Shown here: positions 52,059-61,254 of the stretch, one piece after another
Numbering within the stretch: position 1 is the stretch's first letter
Layout: each line of letters opens with the position of its first letter
DNA from: Prosthecobacter debontii
Lineage (GTDB): Bacteria; Verrucomicrobiota; Verrucomicrobiia; Chthoniobacterales; Chthoniobacteraceae
Reading direction: 5' to 3'
NCBI GenBank assembly: GCA_945861385.1
Contig: CAMAUI010000010.1
Location: forward strand, 1-62,641
Length of the DNA stretch: 62,641 nucleotides
Notes under the pieces: model-generated
Told to the model about the DNA's origin: nothing
What the model saw: only the letters and a program-made list of their open reading frames with translations
The model's database searches: none
Made by a program: the position numbers and the translations under genes

Positions 52059-52340
52059 TCAGCTCAGCTCCTGGTTTTTGCGCTCGTAAAAAGTCATCTC
52101 CTCCACCGCCATCTCCCGCGCACAGATGCAGCGGATGCGTTTCCCGTCACTCCAAAATATCGCGAAGATTCCGCGTCCGCTGATGCTCTTGCCGAGGTTG
52201 AAATAGCGGGCATTGCCCTCGCCGGCGATGTCGGCATCCGGCAGCAGGCGGATGCCGAACGGATCCTCAAACGACTCCTCGATTTCCTTCGGAGAAATCT
52301 GGTGCAGGTCAAATGGTGCGTCGAGCCAGTCGAAATCCAT
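52059..52340 (-). CDS. brnT: BrnT-like ribonuclease toxin
   Basis: A 93-residue BrnT-type toxin: ISPKEIEESFEDPFGIRLLP, EGNARYFNLGKSISGRGIFA, and RIRCICAREMAVEEMTFYE. The fold is RelE-like; it would cleave mRNA. Its start lies three bases after the stop of the glyoxalase gene upstream (52341), so it may be read through from that gene. Confidence 0.75.
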   Translation of the reverse strand: MDFDWLDAPFDLHQISPKEIEESFEDPFGIRLLPDADIAGEGNARYFNLGKSISGRGIFAIFWSDGKRIRCICAREMAVEEMTFYERKNQELS

Positions 52341-52721
52341 CTACTTCGGTCGTTGAATCAACTCGATCTCGTACCCCTCCGGCGCGTCAATGAATGCGAT
52401 CACGCTTCCGTTCGACGTCGGTGTCGGCCCGTCGGAAAGCGGGCACCCCTTCGCCGCCGCGTGCTTCGCAAACGCGGACAGATCCTCCACCTCGAATGCC
52501 AGGTGGGTCAGGTCCGGCCCCACGATCACCGGGCCGCTCGCGGCAAACTCACAAATCTCAATCAACTCCTCGCTCCCCGGCGTTTGCAAAAAAACGAGCT
52601 TCGATCCACGTGGCGAAGTCTTGCGGTCAATCTCGGTGAGGCCGAGCACATCACGGTAAAATGCGACCGTCTTTTCCAGGTCGGCCACGCGGTATCGGGT
52701 GTGCAGGAGCTTCTTTACCAT
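52341..52721 (-). CDS. VOC-family lactoylglutathione lyase-like protein
   Basis: A 126-residue protein with two beta-alpha-beta-beta-beta modules. Metal ligands expected of glyoxalase I are visible: His in KKLLHTRYRV, Glu in ELIEICEF, His in DLTHLAFEVED and Glu in GYEIELIQR. It may detoxify methylglyoxal, but VOC proteins vary in substrate. The ATG at 52721 gives the normal start. Confidence 0.82.
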   Translation of the reverse strand: MVKKLLHTRYRVADLEKTVAFYRDVLGLTEIDRKTSPRGSKLVFLQTPGSEELIEICEFAASGPVIVGPDLTHLAFEVEDLSAFAKHAAAKGCPLSDGPTPTSNGSVIAFIDAPEGYEIELIQRPK

Positions 52722-52812
52722 TGGTGATTGCGCCTCGGTGGAAGGCTCGCGGTTTATCGCCGTGCGCGCATGGAGCCGCAATGGAAAACGTCGCGCGACG
52801 CCGACACGATTT

Positions 52813-55305
52813 CTATTTGCCTCCCTTTTTCGCTCCGAAGCCCAGCTCCTCCGCCGTCCACGCGCTGGTCCGAGTCTTGTGCTCATCGCGGATTTTTTTC
52901 ACCTCCGCGACGGTGATCGGGTCGGCGGAGTGCTCCCATTCGCGACGGATGTAGGTGATCACGCCGGCCACCTGCTCGTCACTCAGCGCCGCGCCCATCG
53001 GCGGCATCTCGAGCGACCAGCTTTGGCCGTTCACTTTGATCGGGCCGCCAAGGCCGTGGATCACAATTTTTGGCAGCACGTCCGCCTTGCCGAGCACCCA
53101 CTCACTGTCCACCAGGCCCGGCGCAAGGCCGTCCATCCCCTGCCCGTTCTGCTGGTGGCAGACGCTGCAGAGCGACGCGTACACTTTTCCACCTGTCTCG
53201 AAAAGTTTCTGCTCATCCGCCGTGAGCGGCCTCACCACGGGCGGCGGCGGCACCCCGGGTTTGCCAGGCCACGCGAGCCGCGAATCGAGCGCGGCGACGA
53301 GGGATTTCGCCTTCGCATCGGCTGTGGCGGCGAGCGCCTTCAATACCACCGCCTCGCCATTCAAATAAAGCAGCTTCGCCTGCCGCGAACCACCCCCGGC
53401 TGCACCGCTGAGCATCGCGATCTGCGCGGGCGAGTTTGCCGGTTGGGCCGCGATCACCTTCAGCAATTGCTCCACGCGATTCGCGCGCCGTTCCGCCATC
53501 ACCGCCTGCGCAAGCGCCCCGAGCAGATCCGCCGGCCCATCCGCCGAGACCGATTGCAGCATCTCGAGCTCGCGTCCCCGCAGCCCGCTCAGCACCGCAT
53601 CACGCACCATCGGGATCGCGCCGGATTTGCGCGCCAGCGCCGCAGTCGCCGCGGCTCCTTCGGGGAACGAACTTGCCGTGAATCCCACCGCGATTCTCAC
53701 ATCCACGGCCGGGTCATCCACCAGCTTCACGAGATCCGCTGCGAGCGAACGATCCGCGAGCCGCGCAGCCGTCGCGCGCACTTTTCCATCGGTATCCGTG
53801 AACGCGAGCCTCGTCACATCCGGCGTCAGCGCCCCCATGCCATTGAGCGTCCACAGTGCATGGATCTTCGCCAGCGGGGTGCCGGCCTTCACCATCTCCG
53901 CCAATGCCGGGGTGACCGAGGCGTCCTTTTTCTCCACCAGCAGCCGCTGCGCGGTATCGCGCACCCAGCCGTTCCCGTGCGCGAGAAAAGGCACCAGCTT
54001 CGCGGACTCCGCGGGCAGTTTCACCGCCTGGGCCTTTGCGCCGTCCGGGACGATGCGCCAGATGCGGCCCATGTTCACGGGCTGTTCGAGATTCCGATCC
54101 TTGATGTTTGCGATGAGATAATGCGTCAGGAAGCCCTTGTGCTGGATCACCCCCCGATACATGTCGGCGAGATACAGCGCACCGTCCGGGCCGGTGAAGG
54201 CATTCACCGGGCGGAACCGCTCATCGGTGCTTGCGAGGAACTCCTCCCCTTTCATCGCATTGTCGCCCGTGATCTCCCCGTCCTTCTCATTCAAAATAAA
54301 ACGCTTCACGAGATTCGCCGCCGGCTCCGGCACAAACGCATTCCCGCGAAACTCCCGCGGAAACAAGTCCCCCCGGTAGATCGCCGCCCCGCAAGTCGCA
54401 GTGCTCGCCTTCAATTTCCCCTCCGCCGTCAGCGTGCTCCCGTCATAGCCCCGGTTCACACCGGGCGTCGGCACGACCGGCCATGTGCTTTGATCCTTCA
54501 CCACCTGCACTCCTGCGCCCGCTTTGCCCGTCCAGTTTGGGTTTCGCCTGTAAAGTTCCTCCGGCACAAAATTCGCCCGCAGGAAGTCGCTGTTGAAATT
54601 GTAAAACGGCCGCCCGTGATCGTCCTGGCACAGGCCCCACTGGCCGCGCGACGCCACCGTCATCGTCTGCCACTTTCCGTCCTTGAGGCGGTAGCGCGTC
54701 GCGTGATTTGCCGCATAGATCCAATTGTCCAGAAACGGCGTGAGCGAATTCGCCATGTGCTCCGGCTGCCCGCCTTTCTTTCCAAACGCACCGTCCACCT
54801 GCTCCCGCGTATCCGCCTTTCCGTCACCGTCCGTGTCTTTCATGAACCAGAGCACCGGCGGCTCCGCCACCAACGCCCCGCCATTCACCGCCATCAGCGC
54901 GCGCGGCATCACGAGTCCGTCCGCAAACACCGTCTTCCTGTCAGCGCGCCCGTCGCCGTCCGTGTCCTCCAGCAGGGACACCACGCCATTCGGCTGATCC
55001 TCACCCTTTCCATCCACATCGTGCATGTAGCCGCGCATCTCCAGCACATACATCCGGCCCTGGTCGTCCCAGCTCATCGCGATCGGGCATTCGATCATCG
55101 GCTCCGCGGCGAAAAGTTCCACCCTGAATCCCTTCGCCACCTTGAAAGTCTTCGCCTCATCCGCCGGGCTCAGCGGCGGCGGTGGCGGCAGCTTGAATTT
55201 CAGCTCCACTGTCTTCGGCCCCGCGTTTGCCGGATGCAGTGCGAACGCGGGAACGCAAGGCATGAGAGTCATGGTGATGGCGAGCAGGAACGGATTTTTG
55301 ATCAT
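52813..55305 (-). CDS. PVC-type propeller/HEAT/cytochrome c dehydrogenase
   Basis: An 830-residue exported protein. After a signal peptide (MIKNPFLLAITMTLMPCVP) comes a beta-propeller of the PVC membrane-bound dehydrogenase type (FRVELFAAEPMIECPIAMSW; EDTDGDGRADRKTVFADGL; DMYRGVIQHKGFLTHYL), then HEAT-like repeats, and a C-terminal cytochrome c domain with heme motif CSVCHQQNGQG. It probably oxidises a sugar or alcohol and passes electrons to the heme. The ATG at 55305 begins the signal peptide. The substrate is unknown. Confidence 0.88.
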   Translation of the reverse strand: MIKNPFLLAITMTLMPCVPAFALHPANAGPKTVELKFKLPPPPPLSPADEAKTFKVAKGFRVELFAAEPMIECPIAMSWDDQGRMYVLEMRGYMHDVDGKGEDQPNGVVSLLEDTDGDGRADRKTVFADGLVMPRALMAVNGGALVAEPPVLWFMKDTDGDGKADTREQVDGAFGKKGGQPEHMANSLTPFLDNWIYAANHATRYRLKDGKWQTMTVASRGQWGLCQDDHGRPFYNFNSDFLRANFVPEELYRRNPNWTGKAGAGVQVVKDQSTWPVVPTPGVNRGYDGSTLTAEGKLKASTATCGAAIYRGDLFPREFRGNAFVPEPAANLVKRFILNEKDGEITGDNAMKGEEFLASTDERFRPVNAFTGPDGALYLADMYRGVIQHKGFLTHYLIANIKDRNLEQPVNMGRIWRIVPDGAKAQAVKLPAESAKLVPFLAHGNGWVRDTAQRLLVEKKDASVTPALAEMVKAGTPLAKIHALWTLNGMGALTPDVTRLAFTDTDGKVRATAARLADRSLAADLVKLVDDPAVDVRIAVGFTASSFPEGAAATAALARKSGAIPMVRDAVLSGLRGRELEMLQSVSADGPADLLGALAQAVMAERRANRVEQLLKVIAAQPANSPAQIAMLSGAAGGGSRQAKLLYLNGEAVVLKALAATADAKAKSLVAALDSRLAWPGKPGVPPPPVVRPLTADEQKLFETGGKVYASLCSVCHQQNGQGMDGLAPGLVDSEWVLGKADVLPKIVIHGLGGPIKVNGQSWSLEMPPMGAALSDEQVAGVITYIRREWEHSADPITVAEVKKIRDEHKTRTSAWTAEELGFGAKKGGK

Positions 55306-55429
55306 TGGAAAAAGTGTGTGGTCGAAGGGTGCCGAGGTTGCCCGTTGTGGGCTGACATGCCAGCGAGAAGAATTTGCAAGGCGCCGCATCGGGCAAAGTA
55401 GTCCGCACACTCCGTGTGCGGTTCTTCCG

Positions 55430-55629
55430 CTCAGCCGGAACGATGCAGTTGGTGCAGCGCGATCCGTCCGGAACACAGGCTTCCAGCCTGTGCGGCCGGC
55501 AGGCATCATGCCTGCGGCGACCGCACCATTCGGTGCAAGTGTCAGCGGGCTGGAAGCCCACTATCCGCACAGGCTGGAAGCCTGTGTTCCACTTCGCAGC
55601 GCTCCCGCAACTGCATCGTTCCGGCTCAG
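55430..55629. repeat. Large nested foldback repeat
   Basis: A ~200-base inverted structure between divergent genes. Outer arms 55430-55451 and 55608-55629 (TCAGCCGGAACGATGCAGTTG) pair with one mismatch; inner arms 55470-55495 and 55565-55590 (GGAACACAGGCTTCCAG...) pair perfectly. The centre has further small hairpins (GGCAGGCATCATGCCTGC). Related units are at 42235-42365. It makes up most of the 407-base gap, and nothing else was seen there. Confidence 0.85.
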
Positions 55630-55712
55630 AGGATTGAGCGGACTACTTTTACGCAAGGGATTCCGGCAACACCGCCAAACTTTCCGCTTCTCACCGCGGC
55701 ACTTCACCGGGA

Positions 55713-56696
55713 ATGATGCGCGCGTTCGTGAAAAAGCTGATCATCCAAATCCCTTGCCACAATGAAGAAGGAACGCTGGCCATCGCGCTGGCCGCCCTGC
55801 CGCGCGAGGTTCCGGGCGTGGACAAGGTGGAGTGGCTCATCATCGCGGACGGTTGCACGGACCGGACGATCGAGGTTGCCAGGGCCAATGGCGTGGATCA
55901 CGTCGTGGACCTTGGGGCGCACCAGGGCCTCGCGCGCGGGTTCATGGCCGGGCTGGATGCGGGCTTGCGCGCGGGGGCTGACATCATCGTGAACACGGAT
56001 GCGGACAACCAATACAATGCGGACGACATCCCGAAGCTGATCGCGCCGATCGTCAAGGGCGAGGCGCAGATCGTCGTGGGTGCGCGCCCCATCGCGGAGA
56101 TCGCGCATTTTTCCCCGCTGAAAAAAGTCCTCCAGAAGTTCGGGAGCTGGGTGGTGCGCACGGCGAGCGGCACGGAGGTACTGGATGCGCCGAGCGGGTT
56201 CCGCGCGATCTCGCGGTCCGCGGCGATGCAGCTCAATGTGTTTTCCGAATACAGCTACACGCTGGAGACGATCATCCAGGCGGGGCAGAAGAACATCCCC
56301 ATCACCTCGGTGCCGATCCGCACGAACGGCTACCTGCGGCCTTCGCGGCTGATGAAGAGCATGCGCAGCTACATCCAGCGCAGCGTGCTGACGATCCTGC
56401 GGATTTTCATCACCTACCGTCCGCTGTATTTTTTCCTCTGGCTCGGCGCGGTGCCCTTTGCCGCCGGCACGCTGCTTGGGGCGCGGTGGATGTGGCTGTT
56501 CTTCGCCGAATTTTCCGAGAGCGGCCGGACGCATCTGCCAAGCCTCATCGCCTCCGCGGTGTGCGTGCTCACGGGCGTGCTCCTGTGGGTGCTTGGCCTC
56601 GTGGGCGACCTCATCGCCGTGAACCGCAAGCTGCTCGAGGACATCCAGCTTCGCACCAAGCGGATCGAGTACGAGCGGCGGAAGGACAACGCCTAA
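55713..56696 (+). CDS. Family 2 glycosyltransferase with membrane anchor
   Basis: A 327-residue GT-A enzyme resembling dolichol/undecaprenol-phosphate sugar transferases. LIIQIPCHNEEGTL, ADGCTDRTIEVA, and the nucleotide-metal motif NTDADNQYNADD (DxD) are present; PSGFRAISR and SPSY-like acceptor region follow. Two C-terminal membrane segments (FFLWLGAVPFAAGTLLGA; ASAVCVLTGVLLWVLGLVGD) anchor it. It begins a group with the two genes downstream. Confidence 0.88.
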   Translation: MMRAFVKKLIIQIPCHNEEGTLAIALAALPREVPGVDKVEWLIIADGCTDRTIEVARANGVDHVVDLGAHQGLARGFMAGLDAGLRAGADIIVNTDADNQYNADDIPKLIAPIVKGEAQIVVGARPIAEIAHFSPLKKVLQKFGSWVVRTASGTEVLDAPSGFRAISRSAAMQLNVFSEYSYTLETIIQAGQKNIPITSVPIRTNGYLRPSRLMKSMRSYIQRSVLTILRIFITYRPLYFFLWLGAVPFAAGTLLGARWMWLFFAEFSESGRTHLPSLIASAVCVLTGVLLWVLGLVGDLIAVNRKLLEDIQLRTKRIEYERRKDNA

Positions 56697-56796
56697 CCTG
56701 TGGACACTCTGACTCCGGGATTGGGGGCCATGTGGGCGCGCGAATACCGCATCCGGCAAATTTGCCAGCCAGCTTTGTAACCTGAAAAATACCACG

Positions 56797-58437
56797 ATGG
56801 ATTCCATTTCCTCTCCCTCCCCGCAAGCGCCCGCGATTCCCGGCCCGCGCGATCTGTTTGCCCGCGAGGCTCTGGCGCTGATCCCGAAAATCCTCACGCT
56901 GCAGGATCGCAACCCGCACTCGCCGACCTACGGCTGCTTCGACCGCAATTACTGGCACTACAAAATCATAGATTTCCCGAGCGGGATGGCGGGCGAGTTC
57001 GTGCTGCCGCTGGCGCTGGCGTACTCGCTCGACGTGCCGGGGAACGGATTCTTCCAGCAGCCATCATTGCGCGAGTGGGTGATCGCCGGCATCCGCTACT
57101 CGGCGCGAAGCGCGCACCCGGACGGGTCGTGCGACGATTACTTTCCGTTCGAGAAGGCGGCGGGTGCTGCCGCATTTTCGCTGATGGCGAGCCTCGACGC
57201 ATACACGATGCTCGATCTCCACGACCTCGAGATGCTGGAGTTTTTCGCGCGGCGCGCGGACTGGCTCGCGGACCATCATGAAAGCGGCAGGCTGACGAAC
57301 CACCAGGCGCTCATCGTCCTCTGCCTCGAGAAAGCCGGAAAGCTGCTCGCCACCGAACGCTGGGATGACCTGAAGGCGAAACGCATCGCGCGCGTGCTCG
57401 AGTGGCAGAACGAGGAGGGGTGGTTCCAGGAATACGAGGGCGCGGATCCCGGCTACCACACGCTGACGGTCGGCCTGCTCGCCCAGGTGCATGAGTTCAC
57501 GCCGTCGCGGGAACTGCGCGAAGCGATCGAGCGCGGCGTGAGCTTTGCCGCGGAGTTCGTGCATCCGGATGGCTCTTTCGGCGGCGAATACACGAGCCGC
57601 AACACTTACAACTTCTTCCCGCACGGGTTCGAGATCGCGGGCCGGTGGCTGCCCGGGGCGCTCGCGATCAATGACCGGTTCGCCACCGGCCTCGCGCGCG
57701 GCCTCGGCGCCTGCTACGCGGACGACCACATCCTCGGCCACCATTGCTGGAGCTACCTCCTCGCATGGCGCGACTGGGCTGCGAGCCGCCCGCCGGTCCC
57801 CCCGCGCCCCACAGGCCGTGTTTATTTCAAAAATGCGGGACTGCTCATTGACCGCCGGGACGGGTGCGAACTCTACCTCGCGCTCAACAAGGGCGGCGTC
57901 TTCAAGCTCTGGCGCGATGGCCGCCTCATTGCGAGCGACACGCATCTCAGCGCGCAGTTGAGCCTCGGCAAAAAAACGCGCACCGCCGTCGGCCACCTCG
58001 TGGGCCGCTCCGAGGTGAGCCTCGACGGCCACGCTATCACGATCCGGGGCAGGCTCGGCTGGGCGAAGGCGAAACGGATGAGCACCTTCAACCTCATCGT
58101 CCTGCGCTTTCTCATGTTTTCCGTGGGCCGCTTTTTCCCGGACCTCATCCGGAAGCTGCTGCAAAAAATGCTCATCACGGGAAAAAAGGCCGCGCCATTC
58201 CGCTTCGAGCGCAGCCTCTCGTGGGCGGATGGAAAACTGCGCGTGGCCGACACGCTCGAAGCGCGCAAAGGCTGGCAGAAGGTTCGCAGCGTGGGCATTG
58301 GCGCGGCGCAGACCAGCATCTATGTGGTGATGAGCCGCACCTACCAGGCCGGGCAGCTCCAGCCGTGGGTGGACCTCACGGGGCAGTTGCACCAGCTCAA
58401 GGACGGCGAGCCGCTCAAATTTGAACGCTCGCTCTGA
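56797..58437 (+). CDS. Predicted alpha/alpha-toroid protein (heparinase-like)
   Basis: A 546-residue protein without signal peptide. The first ~330 residues are helical and repetitive (CFDRNYWHYKIIDFPSGMAG; WLADHHESGRLTNHQALIVL; ILGHHCWSYLLAWRDW), resembling the toroid of polysaccharide lyases or glycoside hydrolases. The last 200 are beta-rich (GRVYFKNAGLLIDRRDGCEL). Its position between a glycosyltransferase and a flippase-like protein, with stop/start overlap (TGATGA), suggests a role in making or trimming a surface glycan. The exact family is uncertain. Confidence 0.6.
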   Translation: MDSISSPSPQAPAIPGPRDLFAREALALIPKILTLQDRNPHSPTYGCFDRNYWHYKIIDFPSGMAGEFVLPLALAYSLDVPGNGFFQQPSLREWVIAGIRYSARSAHPDGSCDDYFPFEKAAGAAAFSLMASLDAYTMLDLHDLEMLEFFARRADWLADHHESGRLTNHQALIVLCLEKAGKLLATERWDDLKAKRIARVLEWQNEEGWFQEYEGADPGYHTLTVGLLAQVHEFTPSRELREAIERGVSFAAEFVHPDGSFGGEYTSRNTYNFFPHGFEIAGRWLPGALAINDRFATGLARGLGACYADDHILGHHCWSYLLAWRDWAASRPPVPPRPTGRVYFKNAGLLIDRRDGCELYLALNKGGVFKLWRDGRLIASDTHLSAQLSLGKKTRTAVGHLVGRSEVSLDGHAITIRGRLGWAKAKRMSTFNLIVLRFLMFSVGRFFPDLIRKLLQKMLITGKKAAPFRFERSLSWADGKLRVADTLEARKGWQKVRSVGIGAAQTSIYVVMSRTYQAGQLQPWVDLTGQLHQLKDGEPLKFERSL

Positions 58438-59459
58438 TGAAAAAAATCATCTCCCTCTGCATCAGCCTCGCGCTGCTCGCGCTCATTTACTGGAAGATTG
58501 ATTTTGCGAAGCTCGGGCCGGTCTTCAGGCAGTGCGACCCGTGGTGGATGTTCGCGAGCCTCGCGATGGTCGTGCCCCTCACTCTGCTGACGAGCTGGCG
58601 CTTCCAGCAGCTCGCGCCCGCCGATGCGCGCGTCGGCTTCGCCGAGGCCAACCGGCTGATCCTGTCCGCGAGTGTGCTCAATCTCGTGCTGCCCTCGAAG
58701 ATGGGCGACATCGCCAAGGCGCTCTTCATTCCGGGCCTGCGCCGGTCGCTGGCGCTGTCACTCGTGGTTTTTGAAAAAGCCTGCGACATGCTTTCGCTGC
58801 TCATCTGGTGCGTGTTCGGCCTCGCGTGGGTGTGGATGGCCGGCGGCACGCCGATGCAGGCGTTTGATCCCGCGAGGTGGTTCGCGCAACTCGGAGCATC
58901 GAGCCCGCTTCCCGCATGGATCAGCCCAGGGCTCGTGTTTGCCATGGTTGCGCTGGTGGTCGCCGGCAGTCTCGCGCTGGGGCTGCTGCTGCTCGGCTCC
59001 GGGAGATTTGCCGGATATTTCTTTGCCCTCGGGCAGCGTCGCGCGCCGGGGAAATTGAAGGGGAAATTCCAAAAGATGGGCTTCTCGTGGAGCGAGATGC
59101 ACGGTTACTTCTGGGCCAGCAGGAGCCGGCTCGCGCTTGTCAGCGGGACGAGCATTATCATCTGGCTGCTGCACCTCCTGCAAATCTGGCTGTTCATCAT
59201 CGCGCTCCGCGCGGCGTGCCCGTTCCTTGCCAATCTCGCGCTTTCACCGCTCGCGATTCTCGCCGGGCTTTTCCCGCTGACATTTGCCGGGGTTGGCACG
59301 CGCGACTTCGCGCTGGTGCTGCTCTACGCCGCGTATTTCGGAGCGCCCACCGCGGCCGCGCTCGGGCTGCTCTGCACCGCTCGCTACGTGCTTCCGGCGA
59401 TCGGCGGCATCCCGTTTTTCCAGCGATACCTCGCATTGGTCCGCGCCCCGCGGCAGTAG
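58437..59459 (+). CDS. Flippase-like integral membrane protein (LPG synthase TM type)
   Basis: A 340-residue protein with about eight membrane segments, including LCISLALLALIYWKI and AILAGLFPLTFAGVGTRD. The motifs NLVLPSKMGDIAKAL and PLTFAGVGTRDFAL are those of the flippase-like domain shared with MprF and AglD. Its ATG overlaps the stop of the toroid gene. Together with the upstream glycosyltransferase it could assemble and move a lipid-linked sugar. Confidence 0.82.
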   Translation: MKKIISLCISLALLALIYWKIDFAKLGPVFRQCDPWWMFASLAMVVPLTLLTSWRFQQLAPADARVGFAEANRLILSASVLNLVLPSKMGDIAKALFIPGLRRSLALSLVVFEKACDMLSLLIWCVFGLAWVWMAGGTPMQAFDPARWFAQLGASSPLPAWISPGLVFAMVALVVAGSLALGLLLLGSGRFAGYFFALGQRRAPGKLKGKFQKMGFSWSEMHGYFWASRSRLALVSGTSIIIWLLHLLQIWLFIIALRAACPFLANLALSPLAILAGLFPLTFAGVGTRDFALVLLYAAYFGAPTAAALGLLCTARYVLPAIGGIPFFQRYLALVRAPRQ

Positions 59460-59467
59460 CAGCAAGG

Positions 59468-60487
59468 TCAGTGCTGCGGCGCTTCGAACCACAGGACGCT
59501 GCGGCGAAAGTCGAAGGTCACCCGCCACCGTTCAAGAAGGTCGCTGCCGATCCGCGCGGCCCATGCGTCGCTGTCAGCCGTGTCCACCGTGACGTCGCGG
59601 AGCGGGATGCCATCGAGGAACGCCAGCGGCAGCGAGAACTGCCGTCCGCTCGTCTCACCGCCGAGCCCGGCCGCCCGGTAGTATCCCCCGTTTGCGGCAC
59701 GCGCCTGGATGCCCAGGCTGCGAACCGTTGTCGTACTGAGAAAAATCTCGTCCTTCGCGCCGGTATCCACCACCGCCTCGATCACGCGCCGACCGATGCG
59801 GAGTGGGACGTACACGAGCTGATCCTCCACGCGAAACGGCACCGCCCTCGCCCCGAGGGAGGGCTTGAATGCCGTGCCTGCGGAAAAGACAAATTCCCCG
59901 GCGGGGTAATCGAAGGTGACGAACGCAAACCCAAGGAATACCGGGCACCCGAGAAGGTTGATCGGGACACCTCCAATGCCCATGCCGGCGAATTGCGAAA
60001 CGGTTTTCTGCCGGCGGACGAGCGTGGTGAATGCATGCAGCCGCAGGCTCCCGATGTCCGCGTGGTCGAAGCGCGCGATCCACGCCTTCTCGCTGCCGCC
60101 GATGCCGGTGACGGTGAAATCCGTGCCTGGGGATATGAACACGCGCCCGCGCGCGGCAAGCACCGTGCGGGCGTCCAGGATGCTGAGTTGCGCGCCGGTG
60201 TCCGCAAGCATGTTCACGGTGTGGCGGTCATTGAGGCGAACCTCCAGGCCCGGCAGTCCGCGGAACCGCTTGCTCATCGGAACACGGACGGGACGCGAAT
60301 CGAGTTCACCGTGAAAGAGTTTGAAATGAAGGGTCTCCCCTGCCCCGGAGCGCACCGCTCCAAAATCCGCCTCGCTCATCCGGGTGCGCAGCAGCCTGGC
60401 CTCGACTGACGAACTGACCGGCCTGGAAACGATGCTGCATGCCGCAAGGCAGAGCACAGCAGGAATCGCGGCGATGGTGATACGCAT
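59468..60487 (-). CDS. Lipoprotein with two retropepsin-like aspartic protease lobes
   Basis: A 339-residue lipoprotein (signal ITIAAIPAVLCLAAC). Two DTG motifs are visible: VNMLADTGAQLSI at about 100 and IEAVVDTGAKDEIFL at about 235, each starting a retropepsin-like lobe with its own ILG- or GSDLL-type loop. Single-chain, two-lobed aspartic proteases are uncommon in bacteria. It should cleave proteins outside the cytoplasm. The ATG at 60487 gives the lipoprotein signal; the frame continues upstream without similarity. It is divergent from the gene at 60575. Confidence 0.75.
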   Translation of the reverse strand: MRITIAAIPAVLCLAACSIVSRPVSSSVEARLLRTRMSEADFGAVRSGAGETLHFKLFHGELDSRPVRVPMSKRFRGLPGLEVRLNDRHTVNMLADTGAQLSILDARTVLAARGRVFISPGTDFTVTGIGGSEKAWIARFDHADIGSLRLHAFTTLVRRQKTVSQFAGMGIGGVPINLLGCPVFLGFAFVTFDYPAGEFVFSAGTAFKPSLGARAVPFRVEDQLVYVPLRIGRRVIEAVVDTGAKDEIFLSTTTVRSLGIQARAANGGYYRAAGLGGETSGRQFSLPLAFLDGIPLRDVTVDTADSDAWAARIGSDLLERWRVTFDFRRSVLWFEAPQH

Positions 60488-60574
60488 GTGCGCGCACACT
60501 GGCGCGGATTCCATGTGGCGCACGAGGAATTTCCAGTACTCGCCAAAAGTCCGCGGGCTTGCCAGCATCGGTTC

Positions 60575-61228
60575 ATGTTTCGACTCCTCACATTCTTCCT
60601 GCTCCTGCCGGTGGCGATGCCCGCATTTGCCGCCGAGGAAATTTTCAACGAGCACCGGTTTACGGTCGTGCTGCCGAGTTCGGAATCTTGGATGCCGGGA
60701 AAACTCCAGCCGTTGGGCCGCGACGCGGAGATGATCTTCAATTCGGTCAACATGGAGACCCGCGAGGGCATTCTCGTCACGATCATCCCGAAGATTCCCA
60801 CGAACAATGTGATGAACGAAAACGTCATCACCCGCGTGCGCGAGGTGCTCGCGCAGCAGGGCCTCACCGTCACCAGCAATGCGCCGCGGCACGTGAAGGG
60901 CGTGGAGTTTCTCGAATTAGTCGGCCACCGCACAGACGAGACAGATGCCAACCTCGTCGCCGTCTCCCGCGCGAGCATCCGGCGCAACACCGTGTACATC
61001 GCGACGTTCTATGGCCGCGGCAATGACAGCCTGGCGGGCAATGCGAAATTTCTCCGTGTCCTCGACACCTTTCGATTCATGGAGGACCAGAAATTTTCCA
61101 CTTCCCCGCTCCTCGACCCGATGCGCGACTACTATCTTGTTTCCTACCGCGCGTGCCTTGGCGTTGCAGCGATGCTGGCGCTGCTGTTCGCCTGCACGCT
61201 TTTCGTCACCCGCAAACGGGCCTTTTGA
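60575..61228 (+). CDS. Exported membrane-anchored protein of unknown function
   Basis: A 217-residue protein with a signal peptide (MFRLLTFFLLLPVAMPAFA), a soluble domain (EIFNEHRFTVVLPSSESWMP; FYGRGNDSLAGNAKFLRVLD), and a C-terminal membrane helix (LGVAAMLALLFACTLFV). The soluble part recalls small fatty-acid or metal-independent beta/alpha modules, but no family was recognised. It is divergent from the aspartic protease gene. Confidence 0.6.
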   Translation: MFRLLTFFLLLPVAMPAFAAEEIFNEHRFTVVLPSSESWMPGKLQPLGRDAEMIFNSVNMETREGILVTIIPKIPTNNVMNENVITRVREVLAQQGLTVTSNAPRHVKGVEFLELVGHRTDETDANLVAVSRASIRRNTVYIATFYGRGNDSLAGNAKFLRVLDTFRFMEDQKFSTSPLLDPMRDYYLVSYRACLGVAAMLALLFACTLFVTRKRAF

Positions 61229-61254
61229 AGCGGGCGGCACCGCGCGGCGGCCAG

